Shown: piece by piece, positions 8,427-15,933 of the stretch
Numbering within the stretch: position 1 is the first letter of the stretch
Layout of the letters: each line of letters begins with the position of its first letter
Made by a program: the position numbers and the translations under genes
From: Terriglobia bacterium
Lineage (GTDB): Bacteria > Pseudomonadota > Alphaproteobacteria > Acetobacterales > Acetobacteraceae
Direction: 5' to 3'
NCBI GenBank assembly: GCA_023511585.1
Contig: JAIMBF010000018.1
Span: 1-39,883, forward strand
DNA: 39,883 bases
Notes under the pieces: generated by a model
What the model was told of the DNA's origin: nothing
Database searches by the model: none
The model's input: the letters and a program-made list of their open reading frames with translations, nothing else

Positions 8427-8467
8427 CATCAGCCCCGCGGGCGGTTACAAGGTGAACTCCATCACCT
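8421..8467 (-). promoter_or_regulatory. Fluoride riboswitch (crcB motif) aptamer
   Basis: Read on the minus strand, the region matches the crcB-motif aptamer part by part. Stem P1 is AGGTG/CACCT (8467-8463 with 8454-8450). Its loop holds GGAGT (8460-8456). A linker with AACC follows, then stem GCCC/GGGC with loop GCG (8442-8432), then TGATG (8431-8427) and ACTCC (8426-8422), which pairs with GGAGT to form the pseudoknot. The order and the invariant AAC and CTGATG elements match the Thermotoga petrophila fluoride aptamer as I remember it. It lies upstream of hyfC in an operon that also holds crcB, which supports fluoride as the ligand. In this class F- binding normally turns expression on. Confidence 0.93.
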
Positions 8468-8474
8468 AGGGCCG

Positions 8475-8503
8475 AAAATGCTTGGCACGAGAGACGTTGT
8501 CAA
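8475..8503 (-). promoter_or_regulatory. Putative promoter of the hyf-crcB operon
   Basis: A perfect TTGACA -35 box (8503-8498, minus strand) is followed by a 17-base spacer and a weak -10 box, CATTTT (8480-8475). Predicted transcription would begin about 8467, exactly at the first base of the fluoride aptamer. This placement makes the promoter believable despite the poor -10. Confidence 0.6.
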
Positions 8504-8663
8504 TACCGAACATGCCCCGCAGGAAGTACCACCGCCCCCCTTCCCGGCCAAAATCCGCCGGGGTAGCCGAAGAGAAAGCCCCGAGTTTGCCGCGAAAAGC
8601 CGTCTTCTCTCCGTCTGCCATGCGGCTGCATGCGGCGGCTGCGCTGTCCGAAACCTACCATCC

Positions 8664-9023
8664 CTAAGAGATCAGGCGACGCTTCTCTTCGTATTCGTCT
8701 TTGTCAATCTCACCGCGGGCGAAGCGCTCCTTAAGGATGTCGAGCGGGGTGCGACCCGGAGCCGTCTGGTGTGGCGGCACCGTTCCCTGCCATGGCCCTC
8801 CGATCCAGCGGACAAAAAGGACGACAGCCGCGATTACGGCGGCGAGCACCAGGATCATGAAGAGAGGGCCAAAGATCATGCCGTACCAGCCTCCGTCCCA
8901 CCACATCATATGCGGCCCGCAATCATACCCGTAGGGTGCGGGTTGCGTCTGTGCCCAAGCCTCCAAGGGCGTGAGCACAACGGCCCAGCTCGCCATGCCG
9001 ATAAGCGGAATCGAAAGCTTCAT
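8664..9023 (-). CDS. SHOCT-domain membrane protein
   Basis: This 119-residue protein has an N-terminal signal sequence (MKLSIPLIGMASWAVVLTPLEAWAQ), a periplasmic stretch rich in Gly/Trp/Met and histidine, one transmembrane helix near residues 53-73 (MILVLAAVIAAVVLFVRWI), and a C-terminal SHOCT domain (PLDILKERFARGEIDKDEYEEKRRLI). The SHOCT module is a short helix pair found at the ends of many unrelated membrane proteins; its role is unknown. It is 39 bases downstream of the methyltransferase and probably co-transcribed. The gap holds an 8-bp inverted repeat (9038-9045 with 9065-9072) that may form an mRNA hairpin. Confidence 0.8.
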   Translation of the reverse strand: MKLSIPLIGMASWAVVLTPLEAWAQTQPAPYGYDCGPHMMWWDGGWYGMIFGPLFMILVLAAVIAAVVLFVRWIGGPWQGTVPPHQTAPGRTPLDILKERFARGEIDKDEYEEKRRLIS

Positions 9024-9062
9024 CCTTTGGGTGCTCCAGCATCATCATGATCACCATCATTT

Positions 9063-9710
9063 CTATGATGCTTTACCATTGTTTTGCGTGGATGATGTGC
9101 TCGCATTCACAAAAATCGCGCCGTAGTGATAGGGCGGTAGCTCGACGACGCGCTCAAGCCTGAGCCCCGATGGCGCAACCGCAGTAGCCACGTCCTCCGG
9201 TTCTATCCGCATTTCGGTCTTCGGTCCGCGCGGTTGGCCGAGAACCGGGGTCTCCTCTCTTGGGCGCCGGTGCCAGTTGACCACCACCAGCCGTCCCTTC
9301 GGTTTCAGGATCGCCGCTACCCCGTGGGCGAGGCGTGCCTTGTCGGGCACGCCGTGGAAGGTGTTCGCGATGAGAACCAAGTCCGCCAGCCACGGGACCA
9401 GCGCCGCGATCTCGTAAGCGTCGCCGAGAACGAACGCGCAGTTGGTTGCCCCCGCCGCAGCGACCCGCGCCCGTGCGAGATCCAACATCTGCGGATCGAT
9501 GTCGATGGCGAGAACCCGGCGCGCTATCTGCGCCATCGGCGCGGTGAAGAGGCCATCCCCACAGCAGAGATCGACCACGTCCATACCGGGCTTGACCCCC
9601 AACTTGGCAACCACCTGCGCCGGCTCGGGCCACAGAATGTTCCACCAGTCGCTATCCGGCATTGCGGTTGCTGGGAAGAAGCCTGCCATCGTTTTCCCGT
9701 CCGTGGTCAT
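9063..9710 (-). CDS. Class I SAM-dependent methyltransferase
   Basis: This 215-residue soluble protein has a Rossmann methyltransferase core. Motif I is VVDLCCGDGLFT (residues about 45-56), followed by the acidic end of beta-2 in LAIDIDPQML, motif II around FVLGDAYE, and the post-II strand DLVLIANTFHGV. The C-terminus ends with the strand pattern typical of UbiE-like enzymes. The substrate cannot be told. The first ATG is at 9710; another in-frame ATG at 9689, preceded by GGGAAAACG, fits the nearby FNR-type promoter better. The gene leads a likely two-gene unit with the SHOCT protein. Confidence 0.85.
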   Translation of the reverse strand: MTTDGKTMAGFFPATAMPDSDWWNILWPEPAQVVAKLGVKPGMDVVDLCCGDGLFTAPMAQIARRVLAIDIDPQMLDLARARVAAAGATNCAFVLGDAYEIAALVPWLADLVLIANTFHGVPDKARLAHGVAAILKPKGRLVVVNWHRRPREETPVLGQPRGPKTEMRIEPEDVATAVAPSGLRLERVVELPPYHYGAIFVNASTSSTQNNGKAS

Positions 9711-9743
9711 GCGGGAAAATCTCGCTCTTTAAATGCCGCGTTA

Positions 9744-9757
9744 TTGATTTGAATCAA
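9744..9757. promoter_or_regulatory. FNR/Dnr/FixK-type operator
   Basis: TTGAT-TTGA-ATCAA is a perfect match to the FNR-family consensus TTGATnnnnATCAA. Its centre is at 9750.5, about 40 bases upstream of the first methyltransferase ATG. If it acts at -41.5 as a class II activator site, transcription would start near 9709. That makes the ATG at 9710 lie at or before the transcript end and favours the internal start at 9689. It suggests control by oxygen or nitric oxide. Confidence 0.7.
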
Positions 9758-9870
9758 ACCGGGCAGAATTCCGCGACGGCTTGGCCGTTCACCCGGTCCG
9801 AGCTTCTCGGCCCGGAAGGTCGCACCGGTCATCGTCGCGGCCATCCGGTAATCGGTAACAATACCCACCC

Positions 9871-10543
9871 AGCCCGGCCAAAATTTCCTGCGGTGTTGCC
9901 TTTTCCGAGCTTTGGGGGCCGCCTCGCCAAAGGTCGCGAGTTGTCGGGCCGGCATTTTGGTGGATATCCTGCCTCGAGCGAGCCTCGGAGAGATCAGCTT
10001 GACATCAGCCGGATAGATTTTCTGACGCCCCGGGATGCTAACCGCCCAGGCCAGCCCGCGGGCTGTGAGCCTGTGGCGGAACGGTGCGCTCAGGCCGTAA
10101 CCGGCATCCGCCAGCACGCAGCCAAAACGCACACCCGCCGCCATCACTGGCACCTCACCGCGGGCCAGCGTCAGCGAACCAACGTCCGGCAATTGGCGTT
10201 CTTGCCCAGCGCCGAAGCGTATTGCGGCGCGACCCTGACCGAATACTTTCCCTTCTTCGGCAACGCAGTGTGGACGATCACCAGCACCGCATCGCTGCCT
10301 CCGACAAGCCGATCCGCCTGAATAAGAAGTTCCTCCTCCAGGGGTGCCGCACCCCAGGCGCCGGCAGAAACGAAGCGGTGCAGCCGATCATACTCGCTCG
10401 GCGCAAGGCGCTTCGCCATCGGTTGACCGCTCTTGCGATCGCCAGGACCAATCAACCCCGCAAGGTAAAGCGGGCACATCCGTTGCCGCGCCTTGTGCCC
10501 CAGGCGGGTCCACAAATGAATACCCCCAGCCCAAATCCGCCAT
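9871..10543 (-). pseudogene. Decayed IS701-family transposase
   Basis: Translated in pieces, the minus strand shows IS701-type transposase segments: a start-like ATG at 10543; the N-terminal block HKARQRMCPLYLAGLIGPGDRK; VLVIVHTALPKKGKYSV, where functional copies have VLVIDDTALPKKG; and NCRTLV, then SLTLARGEVPV, then GVRFGCVLADAGYGLSAPFR and KIYPADVKLI. Frameshifts are needed near 10515 and near 10180. About 50 residues are missing between SLTLARGEVPV and GVRFG. The first catalytic Asp (DDT to VHT) is lost, and homology fades below about 9871. No terminal inverted repeats could be identified. It is an inactive fossil lying just downstream of tRNA-Ser; the remaining DNA from 9711 to 9870 shows only the FNR-type box. 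Confidence 0.85.
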
Positions 10544-10602
10544 AGTAGTGTTAGCCGCTGTGCGGATTTACAGCCCGGATGCGAGGAATTTTGCAATATA
10601 AC

Positions 10603-10693
10603 TGGCGGAGGGGGCGGGATTCGAACCCGCGGTACGCTTGTCACGTACACACGCTTTCCAAGCGTGCGCCTTAAGCCGCTCGGCCACCCCTCC
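10603..10693 (-). tRNA. tRNA-Ser (anticodon GGA)
   Basis: The minus strand folds as a class II tRNA. The acceptor stem is GGAGGGG/CCCCTCC with G as discriminator and an encoded CCA. The D-arm is GTGGCCGAGCGGC, and the anticodon arm CACGC-TTGGAAA-GCGTG gives anticodon GGA. A long variable arm and the T-arm CGGGTTCGAATCCCG complete it. The long variable arm and anticodon make it serine, reading UCC/UCU. Span includes CCA; the body alone is 10606-10693. Confidence 0.97.
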
Positions 10694-10775
10694 AGGCCGC
10701 CGGCCACGCCGGCCGGCCCCCTCGCAAAATAGCATCGCGCCGCCAGAGAGCAAGCCAGCCCCAAGGCTCCCCCAG

Positions 10776-12077
10776 TCACGCCAACGGCTCGCGCGATCGA
10801 TCGGGCATAAGAAAGGCCGCGACCGCCGCCACCGCCGCCGCAAGCATGAGGTAAAACGCGGGCGCGAGCGTCATCCCGGTTGCGGCAATCAACGCGGTGG
10901 CAATCGCCGGCGCGGTGCCTCCGGCAATGCCAAGGCCGATATTGAAGGCAAGCGAATAGGCACTGACCCGATATTCGGCGGGAAATTGCTCGGAGAGCAT
11001 GGCGGGGTCCGTGCCCATCACCAGTGCCAGGAGACCGCCAAAGGCTAGCTGCGCCATCGCAAAACCCCCAAACCCTCCATCGCGCGCCAGCCAAAAGGCG
11101 CCGACGGCTGCCACACACTCGGCCAGGAAAGCGACGATCAAGAGCGTGCGCCTCCGGATCAGCGTATCATTGGCAAGCCCCGCAAGCGGTACCACAAGCA
11201 GTGCAAAGGCTTGTGCGAGGGTGGTGATTTGCAATGCCTGCGACTCTTTCAGCCCGCCGAATTCGGATGCATAGGTGGGAAAGAACACCATGGTGAGGTA
11301 GTTCACGACGCCATAGCCCGCCGTAAAGAGGATGGCGATGCCGATCATGCGCCCATCATGCCGAAAGGCGCGCCAGAGCGGCAGTTCCCGCACGCGGCTG
11401 AGCGCGGCCGCTTCCTCGCGCAGCCGCCGCCGCGCCGCGAGCGCCCCCATGGCCAGCACGCCGCCAAAAAGAAACGGCAGCCGCCACGCCCAGCTGATCA
11501 GCGCTTGCTCGCCGGCGAAGGTTACGGTGACTGCCGCCACGCCGGCGGCCAGCAGCACGCCCGCGGTCGAGCCGATATTCGCCATCGAGCCGGCAAAGCC
11601 GCGGCGATGCGGGGGCGCGGTTTCGACAAGGTAGGCGACCGAGCCGGTATATTCGCCACCGACCGAAAAGCCTTGAAACATCCGCACCAACAACAGCAGG
11701 AGAGGCCCGGCAACCCCGACCGAGGAATAGGAAGGCAGCAAGGCAATGGCGGTGGTGCCTGCCCCCATCAGACTCACGGAAAGCATGAGCACGAAACGGC
11801 GGCCGATGCGGTCTCCGATCGTGCCGAGCACAACCGCGCCGATGGGTCGCATGGCGAAGCCCACGGCGAATCCGCCATAGGCGCCGATCAGCGAGGCCAG
11901 CGGATCGCCAGAGGGGAAGAACAAGCGCGCAAGAACCGGGGCGAAATATCCGTAGAGCCCGAAATCATACCATTCCAAGAGGTTGCCCACCCCGCCTGCC
12001 CCGAGCGCCAAGGGCGAAAGCCGCTTGTTAGACCCGTTACAAACCGAGCTCGGTGCCGGAGAAGACTGCATGACCAT
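10776..12077 (-). CDS. MFS transporter, metabolite:H+ symporter (MHS) family
   Basis: This 433-residue protein has twelve predicted helices and the MHS-family hallmarks: GNLLEWYDFGLYGYFAPVLARLFFP at the start, the loop motif GDRIGRRFVLMLS, and RMFQGFSVGGEYTGS. Relatives carry alpha-ketoglutarate, citrate, proline/betaine or shikimate with protons; the substrate here is not readable. The start ATG at 12077 (or 12071) follows GGCAGGG. In-frame ATGs further upstream reach into the divergent livG promoter and are less likely. It is divergent from the liv-type cluster, which may mean a related substrate. Confidence 0.88.
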   Translation of the reverse strand: MVMQSSPAPSSVCNGSNKRLSPLALGAGGVGNLLEWYDFGLYGYFAPVLARLFFPSGDPLASLIGAYGGFAVGFAMRPIGAVVLGTIGDRIGRRFVLMLSVSLMGAGTTAIALLPSYSSVGVAGPLLLLLVRMFQGFSVGGEYTGSVAYLVETAPPHRRGFAGSMANIGSTAGVLLAAGVAAVTVTFAGEQALISWAWRLPFLFGGVLAMGALAARRRLREEAAALSRVRELPLWRAFRHDGRMIGIAILFTAGYGVVNYLTMVFFPTYASEFGGLKESQALQITTLAQAFALLVVPLAGLANDTLIRRRTLLIVAFLAECVAAVGAFWLARDGGFGGFAMAQLAFGGLLALVMGTDPAMLSEQFPAEYRVSAYSLAFNIGLGIAGGTAPAIATALIAATGMTLAPAFYLMLAAAVAAVAAFLMPDRSREPLA

Positions 12078-12164
12078 CCCTGCCCCGTGTGGCGAAAGAT
12101 TGCAAGCAGCCGCTAGCATATTGGCTGCATAAGGTGTATCTGCGGTATACTTAGGAGCAAAACC

Positions 12165-13022
12165 GTGACCAGCATGGAGCACACACCCGAGCCTTCTTCC
12201 GTCGCGCCTCCGCTTTTGGAGGTTCGGAACGTCTCGCTGCGCTTCGGGGGGTTACGGGCATTGAGCGATGTCTCATTTCATGTCGCCTCCGGCGAACTTT
12301 TCTCGATAATCGGGCCTAACGGCGCCGGCAAAACTTCGCTATTGAATTGTATCTCGGGCCGCTACACACCCACCGAGGGCGCCGTTCTCTTCGAAGGGCG
12401 GGACATTACGCGCGTGAAGCCTTACCAACGTGCGGCGCTCGGCATCGGGCGCACGTTTCAAAACCTTGCTCTCTACAGCCACATGAGCGTGCTGGATAAT
12501 ATTATGGTGGGCCGGCACCATTTGATCAAAAACAACTTTCTAACCGGTGCGCTGTATTGGATCGGCGGGGCGCAGAAAGAGGAATTGGCGCATCGCCGAA
12601 AAATAGAGGAAATTATTGATTTTCTTGAAATCGAACACGTGCGCAAAGCGCTTGCCGGCACGCTTTCCTATGGGCTTCGCAAGCGCGTGGAGCTTGCGCG
12701 CGCCATTGCGCTGGAGCCGAAACTGCTTTTGCTCGATGAACCGATGGCCGGCATGAATTTGGAGGAAAAAGAAGACATCGCCCGTTATATCGTGGAGCTG
12801 AATGAAGAATGGGGCATGACGATCGTGATGATCGAGCACGATATGGGCGTGGTGATGGATATCTCCCAGCGGGTGATGGTGCTTGATTTCGGCCGCAAGA
12901 TTGCCGAAGGCACGCCCGCGGAGATCCTCGCCAATGAAGACGTAAGCAAAGCCTATCTCGGCGGCGAAGACTTCACGCTTGAGGGTAGCCCTACCCAGGA
13001 ACCCGCCGTTGCACAAGCCTAA
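12165..13022 (+). CDS. livG: ABC transporter ATP-binding protein, LivG type
   Basis: This 285-residue ATPase has Walker A GPNGAGKTS (50-58), signature LSYGLRKRVELARA (167-180) and Walker B LLLLDEP (187-193). The signature LSYG in place of LSGG is usual for LivG. It powers a HAAT-family importer with livF. The start is GTG at 12165 with AGGAG seven bases upstream; a second in-frame ATG is four codons later. It heads the plus-strand cluster and is followed within 3 bases by an acyl-CoA ligase gene. A TATACT box at 12146-12151 is present, but if used it would leave the ribosome site untranscribed. Confidence 0.95.
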   Translation: MTSMEHTPEPSSVAPPLLEVRNVSLRFGGLRALSDVSFHVASGELFSIIGPNGAGKTSLLNCISGRYTPTEGAVLFEGRDITRVKPYQRAALGIGRTFQNLALYSHMSVLDNIMVGRHHLIKNNFLTGALYWIGGAQKEELAHRRKIEEIIDFLEIEHVRKALAGTLSYGLRKRVELARAIALEPKLLLLDEPMAGMNLEEKEDIARYIVELNEEWGMTIVMIEHDMGVVMDISQRVMVLDFGRKIAEGTPAEILANEDVSKAYLGGEDFTLEGSPTQEPAVAQA

Positions 13023-13025
13023 GCC

Positions 13026-14975
13026 ATGACAACGCCTGCACTGCCCGACCTTGAGATTTACGATACATTCCCGAAACTTCTGGCACTTCACGCCAGAAAC
13101 CACGGCAAAGAAGTGTGGCTTCGGGAGAAGGGCTTCGGCATTTGGAACACTTATACCTGGAGTGACGTGGCGCAACGCGTGAAGCATATCGCGCTTGGGC
13201 TTCTCGAGCTCGGTGCGGCGCGCCGCGACGTGGTTGCCCTGATCGGTGATAATCGCCCGGAATGGTTGATGACCGAAATTGCCACCCATGCCGTGGGCGC
13301 CCTTTCGCTCGGCATCTATCGCGATGCGTTGCCGGAGGAAGTGGGCTACCTTGTTTCTTACGCAGAGGCAGCGATCGTTTTCGCCGAAGACGAGGAGCAG
13401 GTGGACAAGTTCTTTCAGCTCGGCCCTCGCCTTCCCACGGTTCGATTCATTATATACTCCGATCCGCGCGGGCTTCGGAAATACCATGACCCGCGGCTGA
13501 TTTCACTGCAAGAGGTTGAGGCGAAAGGTAAAGCCCGCGCAGAGCGGGACCCATCATTTTACGATGCTCTTGTGGCTGAGGGCAACGGCGAGGACGTGGC
13601 AATTCTCTGCACCACCTCGGGGACAACTTCGCACCCGAAGCTTGCCATGCTGAGCGCGGGCGCGCTTTTGCGCCATTGCGCTGCGTATTTGGAGGCCGAT
13701 CCGCGCGGGCCTGACGACGAATATGTCAGCGTCTTGCAAATGCCTTGGATTATGGAGCAAATCTACGCATTCGGTGAAGCCTTGCTTTGCCGGATGAAAG
13801 TGAGTTTTCCCGAAGAACCCGAAACCACTTTTGCGGATATGCGCGAGATCGGCCCGAGTTTCGTGCTCTTTGCGCCGCGCGTTTGGGAACAGATTGCCGC
13901 CGATGTGCGCGCACGCATGATGGATGCCTCACCGCTCAAGCGTTTTCTGTTTGATCTCGGCATGAAACTCGGTCTCCAAGCGTTAGACAAAGGCCGACGT
14001 TCGCGGGTTGCGGATTTTCTTCTGTTCCGTGCGCTTCGCGATCGGCTTGGCTTTTCGCGGTTGCGCTCGGCCGCAACCGGCGGGGCAGCGCTCGGCCCTG
14101 ATACGTTCCGGTTCTTTTTGGCGCTCGGCGTTCCGCTGCGCCAGCTTTACGGCCAAACCGAGCTGATGGGCGCCTACACCATTCACAAACCGAACGATGT
14201 GGATTTTGAAACCGTGGGCGTTCCCATGCGCGGGGTGGAAGTGCGGATCGACGACCCCGATCAAAGCGGGCTCGGCGAAATTCTTACCCGCCACAACAAC
14301 ATGTTTCTGGGATATTACAAAAACGAGGAAGAAACGGAGAAATCATTCACAGAAGACGGCTGGCTGCGCACGGGCGATGCCGGTTTCTTCAATTCCCGCG
14401 GCCATCTGGTTGTTATCGATCGCGTGCGCGACCTGGCGAAAACGGTGCACGGCGATCGCTTCTCGCCGCAATACATTGAAAATAAGCTGAAATTCTCTCC
14501 CTACGTAGCCGAGGCGGTGATTTTGGGGGCCGGGCGAGAATGGCTTGCCGCGCTGATCTGCATCCGTTTTTCGGTGGTATCGAAGTGGGCGGAAAAGAAT
14601 CGCATCGCTTTTACGACCTATACGGACCTCTCCGCAAAGCCGGAGGTCATTGCGCTCTTGAAGCGTGAGGTCGAACAGGTTAACCGCAGCTTGCCCGAAC
14701 GCCAGCGCATCGCGCGCTTCGTGCTGCTTTACAAGGAGCTCGATGCGGATGACGGCGAGTTAACCCGCACGCGCAAGGTGCGCCGTGGCGTCATCAATGA
14801 GCGCTACGGCGATATCATCGAGGCGATTTATCGCGGCGATCGCGTCATAGCCGTCGATACGACGATCACCTTCCAAGACGGCACCCGCCAGCGCATCAAG
14901 ACCGCGCTCGAGGTTGTGGATCTTCGGGAAACCTCGCCCGCGCGCGGTGAGGAAACCAAGCGGAAAGCCGCGTGA
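13026..14975 (+). CDS. AMP-forming acyl-CoA ligase (long-chain type)
   Basis: This 649-residue member of the ANL superfamily activates a carboxylic acid with ATP and CoA. The P-loop is CTTSGTTSHPK (195-205), the A5 motif YGQTE (374-378), the A7 motif RTGD (447-450), and the hinge region DRVRDLAKTVHGDRFSP follows at 464-480. Length and the insertion pattern fit long-chain fatty acyl-CoA synthetases of the ACSBG/FAA type. Its position between livG and livH is a recurring arrangement in proteobacteria, suggesting that the imported acid is activated on entry. The specific substrate, fatty or aromatic, is unknown. Confidence 0.92.
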   Translation: MTTPALPDLEIYDTFPKLLALHARNHGKEVWLREKGFGIWNTYTWSDVAQRVKHIALGLLELGAARRDVVALIGDNRPEWLMTEIATHAVGALSLGIYRDALPEEVGYLVSYAEAAIVFAEDEEQVDKFFQLGPRLPTVRFIIYSDPRGLRKYHDPRLISLQEVEAKGKARAERDPSFYDALVAEGNGEDVAILCTTSGTTSHPKLAMLSAGALLRHCAAYLEADPRGPDDEYVSVLQMPWIMEQIYAFGEALLCRMKVSFPEEPETTFADMREIGPSFVLFAPRVWEQIAADVRARMMDASPLKRFLFDLGMKLGLQALDKGRRSRVADFLLFRALRDRLGFSRLRSAATGGAALGPDTFRFFLALGVPLRQLYGQTELMGAYTIHKPNDVDFETVGVPMRGVEVRIDDPDQSGLGEILTRHNNMFLGYYKNEEETEKSFTEDGWLRTGDAGFFNSRGHLVVIDRVRDLAKTVHGDRFSPQYIENKLKFSPYVAEAVILGAGREWLAALICIRFSVVSKWAEKNRIAFTTYTDLSAKPEVIALLKREVEQVNRSLPERQRIARFVLLYKELDADDGELTRTRKVRRGVINERYGDIIEAIYRGDRVIAVDTTITFQDGTRQRIKTALEVVDLRETSPARGEETKRKAA

Positions 14976-15039
14976 TGCCGCCTCTTTCCATCTTCAAAAT
15001 TCGCGCTGTCTTCTCTTCTTTCGGCGAGGAGTGCCGATC

Positions 15040-15930
15040 ATGTCTCCGCTTTTCTTCGAGCTTTTGCTGAACGGGCTGATCATCGGCGCGCTCTACGGCG
15101 TGGTCGGGATGTGTTTTGTGCTGATTTACAAGGCCTCGCAAGTTGTCAATTTCGCGCAAGGCGAGTTTTTGCTGATCGGCGCCTGGATCTGCTGGTGGCT
15201 GCTAACGTCCTGGCATATGCCCTTTCTTTGGGGCTTTCTGATTTCGCTGGCATTCATGACGCTTTTCGGCATTCTCGTGCAACTGGTGGTGCTTCGCCCG
15301 CTGATCGGTGAGCCGATTATTTCCGTTATCATGGTGACGATCGGGCTTTCCATTTTCTTTCAAGCGCTGATGAAATGGATGTTCGGCACATTTGCACAAC
15401 CGTTTCCACCCGTCTTTGCTCTCTCCCAGGTCAACGTTCTCGGCCTTCACGTGCAAAGCGCATATTTGCTTTCAACCGCGGCGAGCCTTGTTATCATGGT
15501 GGGGTTTGCGTGGCTCTTTAAGTATTCGCGGATAGGGCTCGCCATGCGGGCCACGGCGTTTTCTCAGCAGATCGCCTCTTCGCTCGGTATCTCGGTTCGG
15601 CAGATGTTTGCCCTTGCCTGGGGCATTTCGGCGGCGGTCTCCGCGGTGGCCGGCGTGGTGGTCGGCATTGTCAACGGCGTTTCCTCCGCGCTCTCCTATT
15701 TCGGGATCAAGGTGTTTCCGGCCGTCATTCTGGGCGGCCTGGATTCGATTTTCGGCGCGGTCGTCGGCGGGTTGATCATCGGGGTTCTGGAAAACCTTGC
15801 GCAGTTTCTGGATAGCCAGTATCTGAACTGGGGGAATCTTTACGAAATCGTTCCGTTTTATGTGCTGATCGTGATTTTGATGATCAAGCCTTACGGCCTG
15901 TTCGGCACGCACGAGATCGAAAGGGTTTAA
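15040..15930 (+). CDS. livH: ABC transporter permease, LivH type
   Basis: This 296-residue inner-membrane permease of the branched-chain amino acid (HAAT) family has the typical N-terminal helix LLLNGLIIGALYGVVGMCFVLIYKASQVVNFAQGE and the late motif FPAVILGGLDSIFGAVVGGLIIGVLEN. The start ATG at 15040 is set by GAGGAG eight bases upstream; the open frame further upstream overlaps the ligase gene and is not homologous. It is followed after 3 bases by livM. Confidence 0.94.
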   Translation: MSPLFFELLLNGLIIGALYGVVGMCFVLIYKASQVVNFAQGEFLLIGAWICWWLLTSWHMPFLWGFLISLAFMTLFGILVQLVVLRPLIGEPIISVIMVTIGLSIFFQALMKWMFGTFAQPFPPVFALSQVNVLGLHVQSAYLLSTAASLVIMVGFAWLFKYSRIGLAMRATAFSQQIASSLGISVRQMFALAWGISAAVSAVAGVVVGIVNGVSSALSYFGIKVFPAVILGGLDSIFGAVVGGLIIGVLENLAQFLDSQYLNWGNLYEIVPFYVLIVILMIKPYGLFGTHEIERV

Positions 15931-15933
15931 CCC

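Noticed and set aside
8483-8500. TGGCAC reminiscent of a sigma-54 -24 element
   Set aside because: No TTGC/TGC element follows at the required spacing, and it is on the strand away from hyfC.
9040-9062. CATCAT/CACCAT run like a His-tag-type coding stretch
   Set aside because: It lies in the 39-base gap between two genes, and no frame joins it to either protein.
10603-10693. tRNA-Ser as the attachment site of an intact genomic island
   Set aside because: No repeat of the tRNA 3' end and no integrase gene were seen in the window.
12121-12165. TATACT as the -10 box of livG
   Set aside because: The transcript would start after the AGGAG site, and the best -35 match is 19 bases away; left as a note in the livG entry.
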